A stretch of DNA of 8,029 nt from Bordetella parapertussis (GTDB taxonomy: Bacteria; Pseudomonadota; Gammaproteobacteria; Burkholderiales; SG8-41), in contig CAMBCD010000116.1 in assembly GCA_945863085.1 (NCBI GenBank), positions 1 to 8,029 on the forward strand, in the 5' to 3' direction. Under the pieces are notes generated by a model. It saw nothing but the letters and a program-made list of their open reading frames with translations. It did no database searches and was not told where the DNA came from. The position numbers and the translations under genes are program-made. Positions 1 to 5,567 of this stretch are shown piece after piece (the first letter of the stretch is position 1; each line of letters starts with the position of its first letter).

Positions 1-95
1 AGGTCAGCGGTGATCGCACGCCGGGCGGCAAGGTGTTCTACATCCATGCGGTGGACGGCAACACGCTGCGCGTGTCTGCGGTCAAACCGCAATAA
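1..95 (+). CDS. C-terminal end of a probable NfeD-family membrane protein (5' truncated by window)
   Basis: Only the last 30 codons are present, read from base 3 to a TAA at 93-95. The readable end contains GKVFYIHAVDGNTLRVSAV. A Gly, then a hydrophobic beta strand, a V-D-G-N-T-L turn and a last strand with Val before Pro is how the C-terminal OB-fold of NfeD-like proteins usually ends. NfeD proteins are membrane partners of stomatin/paraslipin proteins and are usually encoded beside them. The next gene downstream is exactly such a band 7 protein, which is the main support for the call. The residue match is from memory and the fragment is short, so another OB-fold or beta-rich protein is possible. 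The stop lies 107 bases before the next start, and a terminator-like hairpin sits in that gap. Confidence 0.5.
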   Translation, partial: VSGDRTPGGKVFYIHAVDGNTLRVSAVKPQ

Positions 96-123
96 ACCCG
101 CACTGAGCCTATTGATGTTATCC

Positions 124-157
124 AAAAGCATGGCAGCCTCGTCAGAGGCATGTTTTT
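124..157 (+). terminator. Rho-independent terminator after the first gene
   Basis: An A-tract (124-127) and a T-tract (153-157) flank a hairpin. Bases 124-132 pair with 149-157 with one G-T wobble. A four-base bulge (133-136) follows, then 137-140 pairs with 145-148 around the loop GTCA. A alternative inner stem is GCCTC (136-140) with GAGGC (145-149). The A-tract/T-tract symmetry would let it work in both directions. It lies 28 bases past the stop of the first gene. Confidence 0.65.
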
Positions 158-184
158 GTCATTATTTATGGACTTTTTAATAAT
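156..184 (+). promoter_or_regulatory. Sigma-70-type promoter of the band 7 gene
   Basis: TTGTCA (156-161; one mismatch to TTGACA) and AATAAT (179-184; one mismatch to TATAAT) are separated by exactly 17 bases, in a local AT-rich stretch. The predicted transcription start is near 191, leaving a leader of only about 12 bases before the ATG at 203. The -35 box overlaps the end of the T-tract of the preceding terminator. Confidence 0.6.
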
Positions 185-202
185 CAACAGAGGGGGCGAG
201 CC

Positions 203-1219
203 ATGTTTCCGAAACTGATCATCGTTGTGTTCATGACCGGGCTGCTGATTGCATTCGACCAGCGTTCGTTTGCCCTGCCGTTTTTTGTGGTGGCGTTGGG
301 CGTGGTGGTGGCCATCGAATCGATACGCCAGGTGCCGCAGCAGATGGCCTGGGTGGTCGAGCGCATGGGCAAGTACCATTCCGTGCTCGAACCGGGGCTG
401 AACGTGATCGTGCCTTTCCTCGACCGTGTCGCCTATCGGCACTCATTGAAGGAGACGTCGCTCGACGTGCAGGAGCAGGTGTGCATCACGCGCGACAACA
501 CGCAGCTCGGCGTGGACGGCATCATTTATTACCAGGTCACTGATCCCAAGCTCGCGTCCTACGGCTCTTCCGATTACGTATCCGCCGTGACCCAGCTGGC
601 GCAGACCACGCTGCGCTCGGAAATCGGCAAGATGGAACTCGACAAGACCTTCGAAAGCCGTGACGAGATCAATCGCCAGGTGGTGGCGGTGCTCGACGAG
701 GCAGGGCGCACCTGGGGCGTCAAGGTGCTGCGTTATGAAATCAAGAACCTGACGCCGCCGGAGGCGATCCTGCGCGCAATGCAGGCGCAGATCACCTCGG
801 AGCGGGAGAAACGCGCGCTGATCGCCAAATCAGAGGGCCAGCGGCAGGAGGAAATCAACCTTGCCGACGGCGAGAAACAGGCGGCGGTGCTGAAGTCCGA
901 GGGTGATAAAACTGCTGCGATCAACCGTGCGCAGGGTGAGGCGGCACGCATCCAGCTGATTGCCGAAGCGACTGCGACCGCGATCAGTTCGGTGGCCGCC
1001 GCACTGAACGCACCGGGCGGCAATCAGGCGGCGAACCTGGATGTGGCAAAGCAGTATGTCAATGCGTTCGCGCACCTGGCGCGCACCAACAATACGCTGA
1101 TCGTGCCGGCCAACGTTGCCGATGTGGCGACACTGGTCAGTTCGGCGATGGCGGTGATGGACAACGTGAAAAAGACAACGTCGGGGCCAGGAACTGCGCC
1201 CGCGACGGCCAGGGAATGA
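203..1219 (+). CDS. SPFH/band 7 (stomatin-paraslipin, QmcA-like) membrane protein
   Basis: This 338-residue protein belongs to the band 7 family. These proteins form large oligomeric membrane-anchored assemblies thought to organise membrane microdomains and to assist proteases in membrane quality control. Residues 4-18 and 23-38 are both hydrophobic. The band 7 domain follows (about 42-210): QVPQQMAWVVERMGKY, LEPGLNVIVPFLDRV (63-76), the ITRDN strand (96-100) and the ELDKTFESRDEIN block (145-157). Residues about 195-260 are rich in Ala, Glu, Lys and Gln, with repeated K-S-E-G/A-D-G-E units predicted to be coiled coil. The end (about 282-320), with AKQYVNAFAHLA and NTLIVPAN, is typical of the paraslipin/QmcA branch. 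Length fits the family (about 300-340). The ATG at 203 is preceded by GAGGGGG (190-196) at six bases. The probable nfeD just upstream supports the assignment. E. coli QmcA has one N-terminal anchor, so the extra hydrophobic stretch is a small oddity. Confidence 0.95.
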   Translation: MFPKLIIVVFMTGLLIAFDQRSFALPFFVVALGVVVAIESIRQVPQQMAWVVERMGKYHSVLEPGLNVIVPFLDRVAYRHSLKETSLDVQEQVCITRDNTQLGVDGIIYYQVTDPKLASYGSSDYVSAVTQLAQTTLRSEIGKMELDKTFESRDEINRQVVAVLDEAGRTWGVKVLRYEIKNLTPPEAILRAMQAQITSEREKRALIAKSEGQRQEEINLADGEKQAAVLKSEGDKTAAINRAQGEAARIQLIAEATATAISSVAAALNAPGGNQAANLDVAKQYVNAFAHLARTNNTLIVPANVADVATLVSSAMAVMDNVKKTTSGPGTAPATARE

Positions 1220-1233
1220 CTAAGCGATCCGGA

Positions 1234-2175
1234 TCAAGGCAGCCAGACGCGGACCAGCGGTACGGGTGCTGAAGGAATAACCGTGGCAGAAACCGCTGCG
1301 ATGCTGGCAGGACTGTTTGACTGCGACAACTCTTCCGGGCGATTTTGGCCGGCAGTCTCCTCTTCAGCCGGAGCCCCCGCAGTGCCTGAGACTTCTTCTG
1401 CTGCCGGTGCTGCCGCGGGCGGCGTGGTGCCCACCAGCGGTTTGACGTCAATCGCGGCGTCTTTCTCACGCGCTTCACGCGGCGGATTTCCGTCGTAGAT
1501 CAGGTTGCGGCGGCGCTGGATGTAGGCATCGCGCACGAATTCGTATTCATCCAGTGCAGCCACCGACAGCAACTTGCTGGCGCTGAGCAGTTCCGCGCGG
1601 CGCGAGATCAGGCGCAGCCCCATCACCTGATTGCGATCGCGCGACGGGTCGATGTAAGTCACCGGGTCTGTCAGGGAATCAACGATCAGGCCGCCCGTAT
1701 CACGCAAATTGCGCGGGCCGATAAACGGCAGTACCAGGTAAGGACCGTCGCCGACGCCCCAGTAACCGAGCGTCTGGCCAAAGTCTTCTTCGTGTTTTTC
1801 CAGCCCGGCCGGGCTTGCAACATCGAACAGGCCGAGCAGGCCGGCGGTGGTGTTGATCGCGATGCGGCCGACATCCGACAGCGCTTCGCTAACCTTGCCC
1901 TGCAGCAGATTGTTCAGTGCGACGATGACGTCATTCAGGTTGTTAAAGACGTTCCTGACCCCCGTGCGGGCGATGGGCGGCACGATGCCCTGGTAGATCT
2001 CGGCGGCGGGTTTCAGCAACATGGTATCGACGCCATCGTTGAACTGGTAGATGCCGCGGTTCAGCGGTTCCAGCGGATCACGGGGATCGTTGGTGGAGGC
2101 ACAGCCGCCGAGTACGCCAAGGCTGACGATTGCGCAGACGGTGGCCAATCGCAAACGGCGGGCGAGGTGAAGCAT
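1234..2175 (-). CDS. mlaA: MlaA (VacJ) family outer-membrane lipoprotein, phospholipid asymmetry
   Basis: MlaA sits in the outer membrane with porins and removes misplaced phospholipids from the outer leaflet, passing them to periplasmic MlaC. The 313-residue product starts at 2175. It has a short basic N-terminus, a hydrophobic stretch and the lipobox L-G-G-C with the lipidated Cys at 25. Residue +2 is Ala, not Asp, which fits outer-membrane sorting. The MlaA core (about 28-230) contains DPLEPLNRGIYQFND (33-47), the GYWGVGDGPYLVLPFIGPRNLRD block (137-159) and DEYEFVRDAYIQRR (209-222), all family hallmarks. Residues about 236-313 form a low-complexity Ala/Pro/Glu/Ser-rich tail beyond the usual end (MlaA is about 250 residues), possibly a periplasmic linker. 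The start is fixed by AAGGA at 2183-2187; an ATG ten codons upstream (2205) would spoil the signal peptide. No other mla gene is in the window. The gene is convergent with the band 7 gene, 14 bases between stops. Confidence 0.96.
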   Translation of the reverse strand: MLHLARRLRLATVCAIVSLGVLGGCASTNDPRDPLEPLNRGIYQFNDGVDTMLLKPAAEIYQGIVPPIARTGVRNVFNNLNDVIVALNNLLQGKVSEALSDVGRIAINTTAGLLGLFDVASPAGLEKHEEDFGQTLGYWGVGDGPYLVLPFIGPRNLRDTGGLIVDSLTDPVTYIDPSRDRNQVMGLRLISRRAELLSASKLLSVAALDEYEFVRDAYIQRRRNLIYDGNPPREAREKDAAIDVKPLVGTTPPAAAPAAEEVSGTAGAPAEEETAGQNRPEELSQSNSPASIAAVSATVIPSAPVPLVRVWLP

Positions 2176-2182
2176 GTGCAAG

Positions 2183-2187
2183 TCCTT
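2183..2187 (-). promoter_or_regulatory. Ribosome binding site of mlaA
   Basis: On the minus strand this reads AAGGA, seven bases before the ATG at 2175. It decides between the two in-frame ATGs (2175 and 2205) in favour of 2175, which also gives a normal lipoprotein signal peptide. Confidence 0.8.
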
Positions 2188-2216
2188 TTTGATGTGTTGC
2201 AGCAAACTGTTTCGGC

Positions 2217-2222
2217 ATTATA
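2217..2222 (-). promoter_or_regulatory. Probable -10 box of the mlaA promoter
   Basis: The minus strand carries a perfect TATAAT here, 41 bases from the mlaA start, giving a leader of roughly 35 bases. No good -35 hexamer lies 16-18 bases upstream (the bases at 2240-2245 read CTGCGG), so either an activator helps or the promoter is weak. Confidence 0.5.
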
Positions 2223-2299
2223 TACAACCGTTTACCGGCCCGCAGTCGATCCGCGGCAGGATCCGTTTCGTCCAGTTCAAGGCGGCACGGCGCCCGTCG

Positions 2300-2318
2300 A
2301 TGCACGGATTCAGTGCAT
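2300..2318. repeat. Inverted repeat, candidate operator between mlaA and gabD
   Basis: ATGCAC and GTGCAT form a perfect six-base dyad with a seven-base spacer (19 bases overall). It lies between the divergent promoters, about 35 bases upstream of the gabD -10 box. The shape suits a dimeric regulator, but no regulator gene is in the window to pair with it. Confidence 0.4.
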
Positions 2319-2322
2319 GGTC

Positions 2323-2340
2323 ATTGGTCGGGGATTGGTC
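2323..2340 (+). repeat. Direct repeat ATTGGTC x2, 11-base period, upstream of gabD
   Basis: ATTGGTC occurs at 2323-2329 and again at 2334-2340. The 11-base period puts both copies on the same DNA face. The repeat covers about -43 to -26 relative to the predicted gabD transcription start, where an activator or repressor would contact RNA polymerase and where the expected -35 hexamer is missing. Confidence 0.4.
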
Positions 2341-2350
2341 TGACGCCCTT

Positions 2351-2359
2351 TGTTATACT
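2351..2359 (+). promoter_or_regulatory. Extended -10 promoter element of gabD
   Basis: TG at 2351-2352, one base, then TATACT (2354-2359; one mismatch to TATAAT) is the extended -10 pattern, which can work without a strong -35. No recognisable -35 lies 16-18 bases upstream, in agreement. The predicted start near 2366 gives a leader of about 100 bases before the gabD ATG. Confidence 0.55.
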
Positions 2360-2399
2360 TTCCCGCTGAGTTGCAAGTAGTGGTCATCGCGCCCTCAGT

Positions 2400-2447
2400 T
2401 TGCATATTCTGGCGCATTTTCCGGTGCATTTTCGGGTTCATTTTCAA
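2400..2447 (+). repeat. Four tandem 12-base repeats in the gabD leader
   Basis: Units: TTGCATATTCTG (2400-2411), GCGCATTTTCCG (2412-2423), GTGCATTTTCGG (2424-2435) and GTTCATTTTCAA (2436-2447). They share the core CATTTTC (CATATTC in the first) at a strict 12-base period. The array ends four bases before the gabD ribosome binding site. Possible roles are phased protein binding, RNA binding or a simple slippage-derived repeat. Confidence 0.8.
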
Positions 2448-2451
2448 GCCC

Positions 2452-2457
2452 AAGGAG
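2452..2457 (+). promoter_or_regulatory. Ribosome binding site of gabD
   Basis: AAGGAG lies eight bases before the ATG at 2466. It fixes that ATG as the start rather than the in-frame TTG at 2400, which has no ribosome binding site. Confidence 0.85.
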
Positions 2458-2465
2458 TGGAAGTC

Positions 2466-3947
2466 ATGCTGCAAAAAGCCAAACCCGCAGTTGAACTGAA
2501 AGACCAGAGCCTGTTCCGCCAGCAGTGTTATGTCGATGGCGCCTGGGTGGATGCCGATGACAAGTCGACGCTGGCCGTGCATAACCCGGCCACCGGTGAA
2601 CAGGTCGGCACGGTGCCGAAAATGGGCGTTGCGGAAACCCGGCGCGCGATCGAGGCCGCCAACGCGGCCTGGCCGGCCTGGCGCGCAAAAACCGCCAAGG
2701 AACGCTCGATCATTCTGCGCAAATGGTTCGAACTGATGATGGCCAACCAGGAGGACCTGGCGAAACTGATGACGGTCGAGCAGGGCAAGCCGATTGCCGA
2801 GTCGCGTGGCGAGATTGCTTATGGAGCCTCGTTCATCGAATGGTTTGCCGAAGAAGGCAAACGCATCTATGGTGACACCATTCCGACCCATGCCCCGGAC
2901 AAACGCATTGTCGTCATCAAGCAGCCGATCGGGGTCTGCGCCGCGGTGACGCCGTGGAATTTCCCGAACGCGATGATCACGCGCAAGGCCGGCCCGGCGC
3001 TGGCCGCCGGCTGCACCATGGTGATCAAGCCTGCATCACAAACGCCGTATTCCGCACTGGCGCTGTGCGAACTGGCTGAACGCGCCGGCATTCCCAAGGG
3101 TGTGCTGTCGGTGGTGACGGGTTCCGCCAGTCCCATCGGCAAGGAACTGACCACCAATCCGCTGGTGCGCAAGTTCACCTTCACCGGTTCCACCGAAATC
3201 GGCAAGCTGCTGATGCAGCAATGTGCGACCACGGTGAAAAAAGTATCGCTGGAACTCGGCGGCAACGCGCCGTTCATCGTGTTCGACGATGCCGACCTGG
3301 CTTCGGCGGTGGAGGGCGCGATGGCCTCCAAGTTCCGCAACACCGGTCAGACCTGCGTCTGCGCCAACCGAATTTTTGTGCAGGATGCTGTTTATGACAA
3401 ATTCGCGAAAATGCTGTCGGACAAGGTTGGCGCGATGAAGGTTGGCGACGGGCTCGAGGACGGCAACCTGCAGGGTCCGCTGATCGACATGAAGGCGGTC
3501 GAGAAGGTTGAGGAGCATATCGCGGACGCGCTGAGCAAAGGTGCAAAGCTTTTGACCGGCGGCAAGCGCCACGACAAGGGCGGGCAGTTTTTCCAGCCGA
3601 CAGTGCTTGCTGGCGTGACCACCGACATGAAGGTCACGCATGAAGAAACCTTTGGCCCGGTGGCGCCGCTGTATCGTTTCAAGACCGAAGAGGAACTGCT
3701 GACACTGGCTAATAACACCGAGTACGGACTGGCAGCGTATTTCTACAGCCGCGACATCGGCCGCATCTGGCGTGTCGCGGAAGGCCTGGAGTCGGGCATC
3801 GTCGGCATCAACGTCGGCATCATTTCCAACGAAATCGCGCCCTTCGGCGGCATCAAGGAGTCGGGTATCGGTCGCGAGGGTTCCAAGTACGGCATCGAGG
3901 AATTCGTCGAGGTGAAATACCTGTGCATGGGCGACATTAATAAGTAA
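2466..3947 (+). CDS. gabD: Succinate-semialdehyde dehydrogenase, NAD(P)-dependent (aldehyde dehydrogenase family)
   Basis: The enzyme oxidises succinate semialdehyde to succinate, the last step of GABA breakdown feeding the TCA cycle; it is cytosolic. The 493-residue product matches the GabD length (about 480-490). Residues visible in order: PWNFP with the oxyanion Asn165, the cofactor segment MVIKPASQTP, FTGSTEIGK (Rossmann loop), LELGG with the general base Glu263, GQTCVCANR with the nucleophile Cys297, and EETFGP with the cofactor-binding Glu394. The FRNTGQTCVCANR wording and the NEIAPFGGIKESGIGREGSKYG C-terminal block are typical of GabD rather than of betaine or lactaldehyde dehydrogenases. 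Cys299, two residues from Cys297, matches the C-V-C pair that forms a regulatory disulfide in human SSADH. The gene appears to be transcribed alone: own extended -10 promoter upstream, strong terminator downstream, and no gabT or gabP beside it. A glutarate-semialdehyde or related substrate cannot be excluded. Confidence 0.93.
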   Translation: MLQKAKPAVELKDQSLFRQQCYVDGAWVDADDKSTLAVHNPATGEQVGTVPKMGVAETRRAIEAANAAWPAWRAKTAKERSIILRKWFELMMANQEDLAKLMTVEQGKPIAESRGEIAYGASFIEWFAEEGKRIYGDTIPTHAPDKRIVVIKQPIGVCAAVTPWNFPNAMITRKAGPALAAGCTMVIKPASQTPYSALALCELAERAGIPKGVLSVVTGSASPIGKELTTNPLVRKFTFTGSTEIGKLLMQQCATTVKKVSLELGGNAPFIVFDDADLASAVEGAMASKFRNTGQTCVCANRIFVQDAVYDKFAKMLSDKVGAMKVGDGLEDGNLQGPLIDMKAVEKVEEHIADALSKGAKLLTGGKRHDKGGQFFQPTVLAGVTTDMKVTHEETFGPVAPLYRFKTEEELLTLANNTEYGLAAYFYSRDIGRIWRVAEGLESGIVGINVGIISNEIAPFGGIKESGIGREGSKYGIEEFVEVKYLCMGDINK

Positions 3948-3951
3948 ATAT

Positions 3952-3978
3952 TTGTTTAAAATCAATAACTTATATAAA
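3952..3978 (+). promoter_or_regulatory. Possible promoter in the AT-rich stretch before the VOC gene
   Basis: Bases 3942-3991 are strikingly AT-rich for this window. TTGTTT (3952-3957) and TATAAA (3973-3978) are 15 bases apart; TAAATT (3975-3980) would give 17. The spacing is imperfect and AT-rich DNA yields such matches by chance. If real, transcripts would start near 3985 and meet the terminator at 4015-4046 before the VOC gene. Confidence 0.3.
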
Positions 3979-4014
3979 TTCGCAATATTTTGCCAATCTG
4001 TATTGCCCGCCGCA

Positions 4015-4046
4015 CCGCCGCAGCATCTGCTGCGGCGGTTTTCTTT
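4015..4046 (+). terminator. Strong Rho-independent terminator after gabD
   Basis: CCGCCGCAGCA (4015-4025) and TGCTGCGGCGG (4028-4038) are perfect inverted copies, giving a 10-bp stem with a four-base loop in practice. TTTTCTTT (4039-4046) follows directly. It lies 67 bases past the gabD stop and 13 bases before the next start codon. Confidence 0.92.
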
Positions 4047-4059
4047 GTGAGTCTGGAAC

Positions 4060-4491
4060 ATGTTCAGCATCCTCGGCCTTGACCATGTCGTATTACGCGC
4101 AGCCAATGTGCCGCGCATGGTGCATTTTTATTGCACGGTGCTGGGCTGCACGCTGGAGCGCGAACGGCCGGAGCTCGGCCTGACGCAGTTGCGCGCCGGC
4201 AATTCGCTGATCGACCTGGTCGCGGTGGACGGTGACATCGGCCGCAAGGGCGGGGCTGCGCCCGGCGCCGAAGGGCGCAACCTGGATCACCTCTGCCTGC
4301 GCATTGAACCGTTTGATCCAGGCGCATTGACCGCGCAGCTGATCCGCCATGGTGTGCTGCCGGGCGAGATCAAATCACGCTACGGCGCCGACGGCTACGG
4401 GCCCTCGGTGTATATCAGCGACCCCGAAGGCAATACGGTGGAGCTGAAGGGGCCGCCGGAATCGCGTCCGGCGGCTGATCAGCAAAAATAA
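4060..4491 (+). CDS. VOC-superfamily (glyoxalase/bleomycin-resistance/dioxygenase fold) protein
   Basis: This 143-residue single VOC domain has two beta-alpha-beta-beta-beta modules. The first opens with LDHVVLRAANVPRMVHFY (7-24), the second with LDHLCLRI (75-82), and it ends with the ISDPEGNTVELKGP hallmark (119-132). Candidate metal ligands are His9, Asp52, His77 and Glu128, the usual four positions, with Asp replacing the more common Glu or His at the second. The family covers glyoxalase I, extradiol dioxygenases, epimerases and antibiotic-binding proteins; nothing here selects one, so the substrate is unknown. The ATG at 4060 is preferred because the first strand begins immediately after it; the ribosome binding site is poor (TCTGGA). 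The start lies 13 bases after the T-tract of the gabD terminator, so its transcription source is unclear. It is convergent with the next gene, 15 bases between stops. Confidence 0.9.
   Translation: MFSILGLDHVVLRAANVPRMVHFYCTVLGCTLERERPELGLTQLRAGNSLIDLVAVDGDIGRKGGAAPGAEGRNLDHLCLRIEPFDPGALTAQLIRHGVLPGEIKSRYGADGYGPSVYISDPEGNTVELKGPPESRPAADQQK
4451..4476. repeat. Inverted repeat at the 3' end of the VOC gene
   Basis: GCCGCCGGA (4452-4460) and TCCGGCGGC (4467-4475) are perfect inverted copies around a six-base loop, with a further G-T pair outside. It lies in the last codons of the VOC gene. No T-tract follows on either strand (the plus strand continues with an A-tract), so it is not a standard terminator. 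It could block 3' exonuclease or slow polymerase between the convergent genes. Confidence 0.5.
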
Positions 4492-4506
4492 CAGTGCAGG
4501 CGCGGC

Positions 4507-5562
4507 TCAGATCGCCGCGACGAGTTTTGCCGTAAACGCCTTCGTGCCGAGTTTGCCGCCGAGATCAACGGTGCGCGTCTCCGGCGATTGCAGTGCGGCG
4601 TCGATGGCGGCTTCGATGGCCTTGGCGGCGGCATCGAATTCCGGACGTTTGTGTTTGGTCGCCAGCCATTCCAGCAGCATCGTCGATGACAGCAGCAGCG
4701 ACACCGGGTTGGCCTTGTCCTGCCCGGCGATATCGGGCGCGGAACCGTGCTGGGCCTGCGCGCAGCAGGCGGTGTCGCCGGTCATCGTTGAGCCGGCGAT
4801 GCCGAGTCCACCCGACAATTCCGAAGCTTCGTCCGACAGGATGTCGCCGAACATGTTGCCGGTGACGATGCAGTCGAACTGGTCCGGGATGCGCACCAGG
4901 AGTGCAGCCATCGCGTCGACGATTTTTTCATCGAGCTGGACGTCGGGGTAATTCTTCGCCACCGCGCGCACCTCGCGCAGGAACAGGCCGTCGGACATGT
5001 GCAGCACGTTGGCCTTGTGCACGGCCGTGACTTTTTTGCGCCGCTTGCGCGCCCATTCAAAGGCCACTTCGCTGATGCGCCGCGACTGTTTCGCGGTGAC
5101 CTTGCGGATGGCGATCGCGACGTCTTCGGTCGGCATGAATTCGCCGCGGCCCATGAACATGTTGCGGTCACCGTAGAAACCCTCGGTGCATTCGCGGAAA
5201 ATCACCAGGTCGATCGGTTTGCCGGTGAGGCCCATGCCCATGCGTGATTTTGCCGGCCGGATGTTGGCAAACAGGTCGAGCTGCACGCGCAGCCAACCCG
5301 AAGGATTGATGCCGCCCTGTTCCTTCGCCGGATAGTCGAGATGTGACACCGGACCGAGGATGATGCCGGGCGCCTTGCGCGCAGCTTCCTGGATTTCCAG
5401 GGGGAAGGTCGAGCCGTGTTTTTTCAGGGCGCCGAAACCGATTTCGCGGGTATCCCATTCAAGGCCGAGTTTGAATTTTGTGCTGGCGCGGTCGAGGACG
5501 GCGAGCGTGGCGGCAGTGATTTCGGGGCCGATGCCGTCACCGGGCAATACGAGAAGTTTCAT
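4507..5562 (-). CDS. Isocitrate/isopropylmalate dehydrogenase family protein (decarboxylating, substrate unassigned)
   Basis: Members oxidise and decarboxylate 2-hydroxy acids such as isocitrate, 3-isopropylmalate, tartrate/malate or homoisocitrate with NAD(P) and Mg2+ or Mn2+. The 351-residue product has the family fold and length. Visible are LPGDGIGPEIT (6-16), the substrate arginines Arg92, Arg102 and Arg123, catalytic Tyr130 and Lys183 (VHKANVL), metal-binding Asp216, Asp240 and Asp244 (GDILSDEASEL), and the cofactor loop HGSAPDIAG (272-280). Asp277 in that loop is the residue that favours NAD in isopropylmalate dehydrogenases. The substrate-specificity loop reads RECTEGFYGDRNMF, neither the LeuB type (R-E-L/G-T-G-G-I-Y) nor the common isocitrate or tartrate type. 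No leuA, leuC or leuD is adjacent, so leucine biosynthesis is not supported. The ATG at 5562 has AAGGAA (5568-5573) upstream and starts right before the first strand. Confidence 0.9.
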   Translation of the reverse strand: MKLLVLPGDGIGPEITAATLAVLDRASTKFKLGLEWDTREIGFGALKKHGSTFPLEIQEAARKAPGIILGPVSHLDYPAKEQGGINPSGWLRVQLDLFANIRPAKSRMGMGLTGKPIDLVIFRECTEGFYGDRNMFMGRGEFMPTEDVAIAIRKVTAKQSRRISEVAFEWARKRRKKVTAVHKANVLHMSDGLFLREVRAVAKNYPDVQLDEKIVDAMAALLVRIPDQFDCIVTGNMFGDILSDEASELSGGLGIAGSTMTGDTACCAQAQHGSAPDIAGQDKANPVSLLLSSTMLLEWLATKHKRPEFDAAAKAIEAAIDAALQSPETRTVDLGGKLGTKAFTAKLVAAI

Positions 5563-5567
5563 CAATG

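Noticed and set aside
1792..2343. A 183-codon plus-strand open frame antisense to mlaA and running into the spacer
   Set aside because: It overlaps the mlaA lipoprotein gene, has no ribosome binding site and no recognisable domain.
2400..2447. The 12-base repeats as a CRISPR array
   Set aside because: Units are contiguous and 12 bases long, with no spacers of the required size and no cas genes.
2400..2465. TTG at 2400 as the gabD start
   Set aside because: There is no ribosome binding site, while AAGGAG stands at ideal distance from the ATG at 2466, and the extra residues are a repeat-encoded stretch unlike GabD.
3036..4118. A 360-codon open frame on the minus strand, antisense to gabD
   Set aside because: It lies opposite a clear gabD with all catalytic residues, crosses the strong terminator, has no ribosome binding site and no recognisable domain; long antisense frames are common in GC-rich coding DNA.
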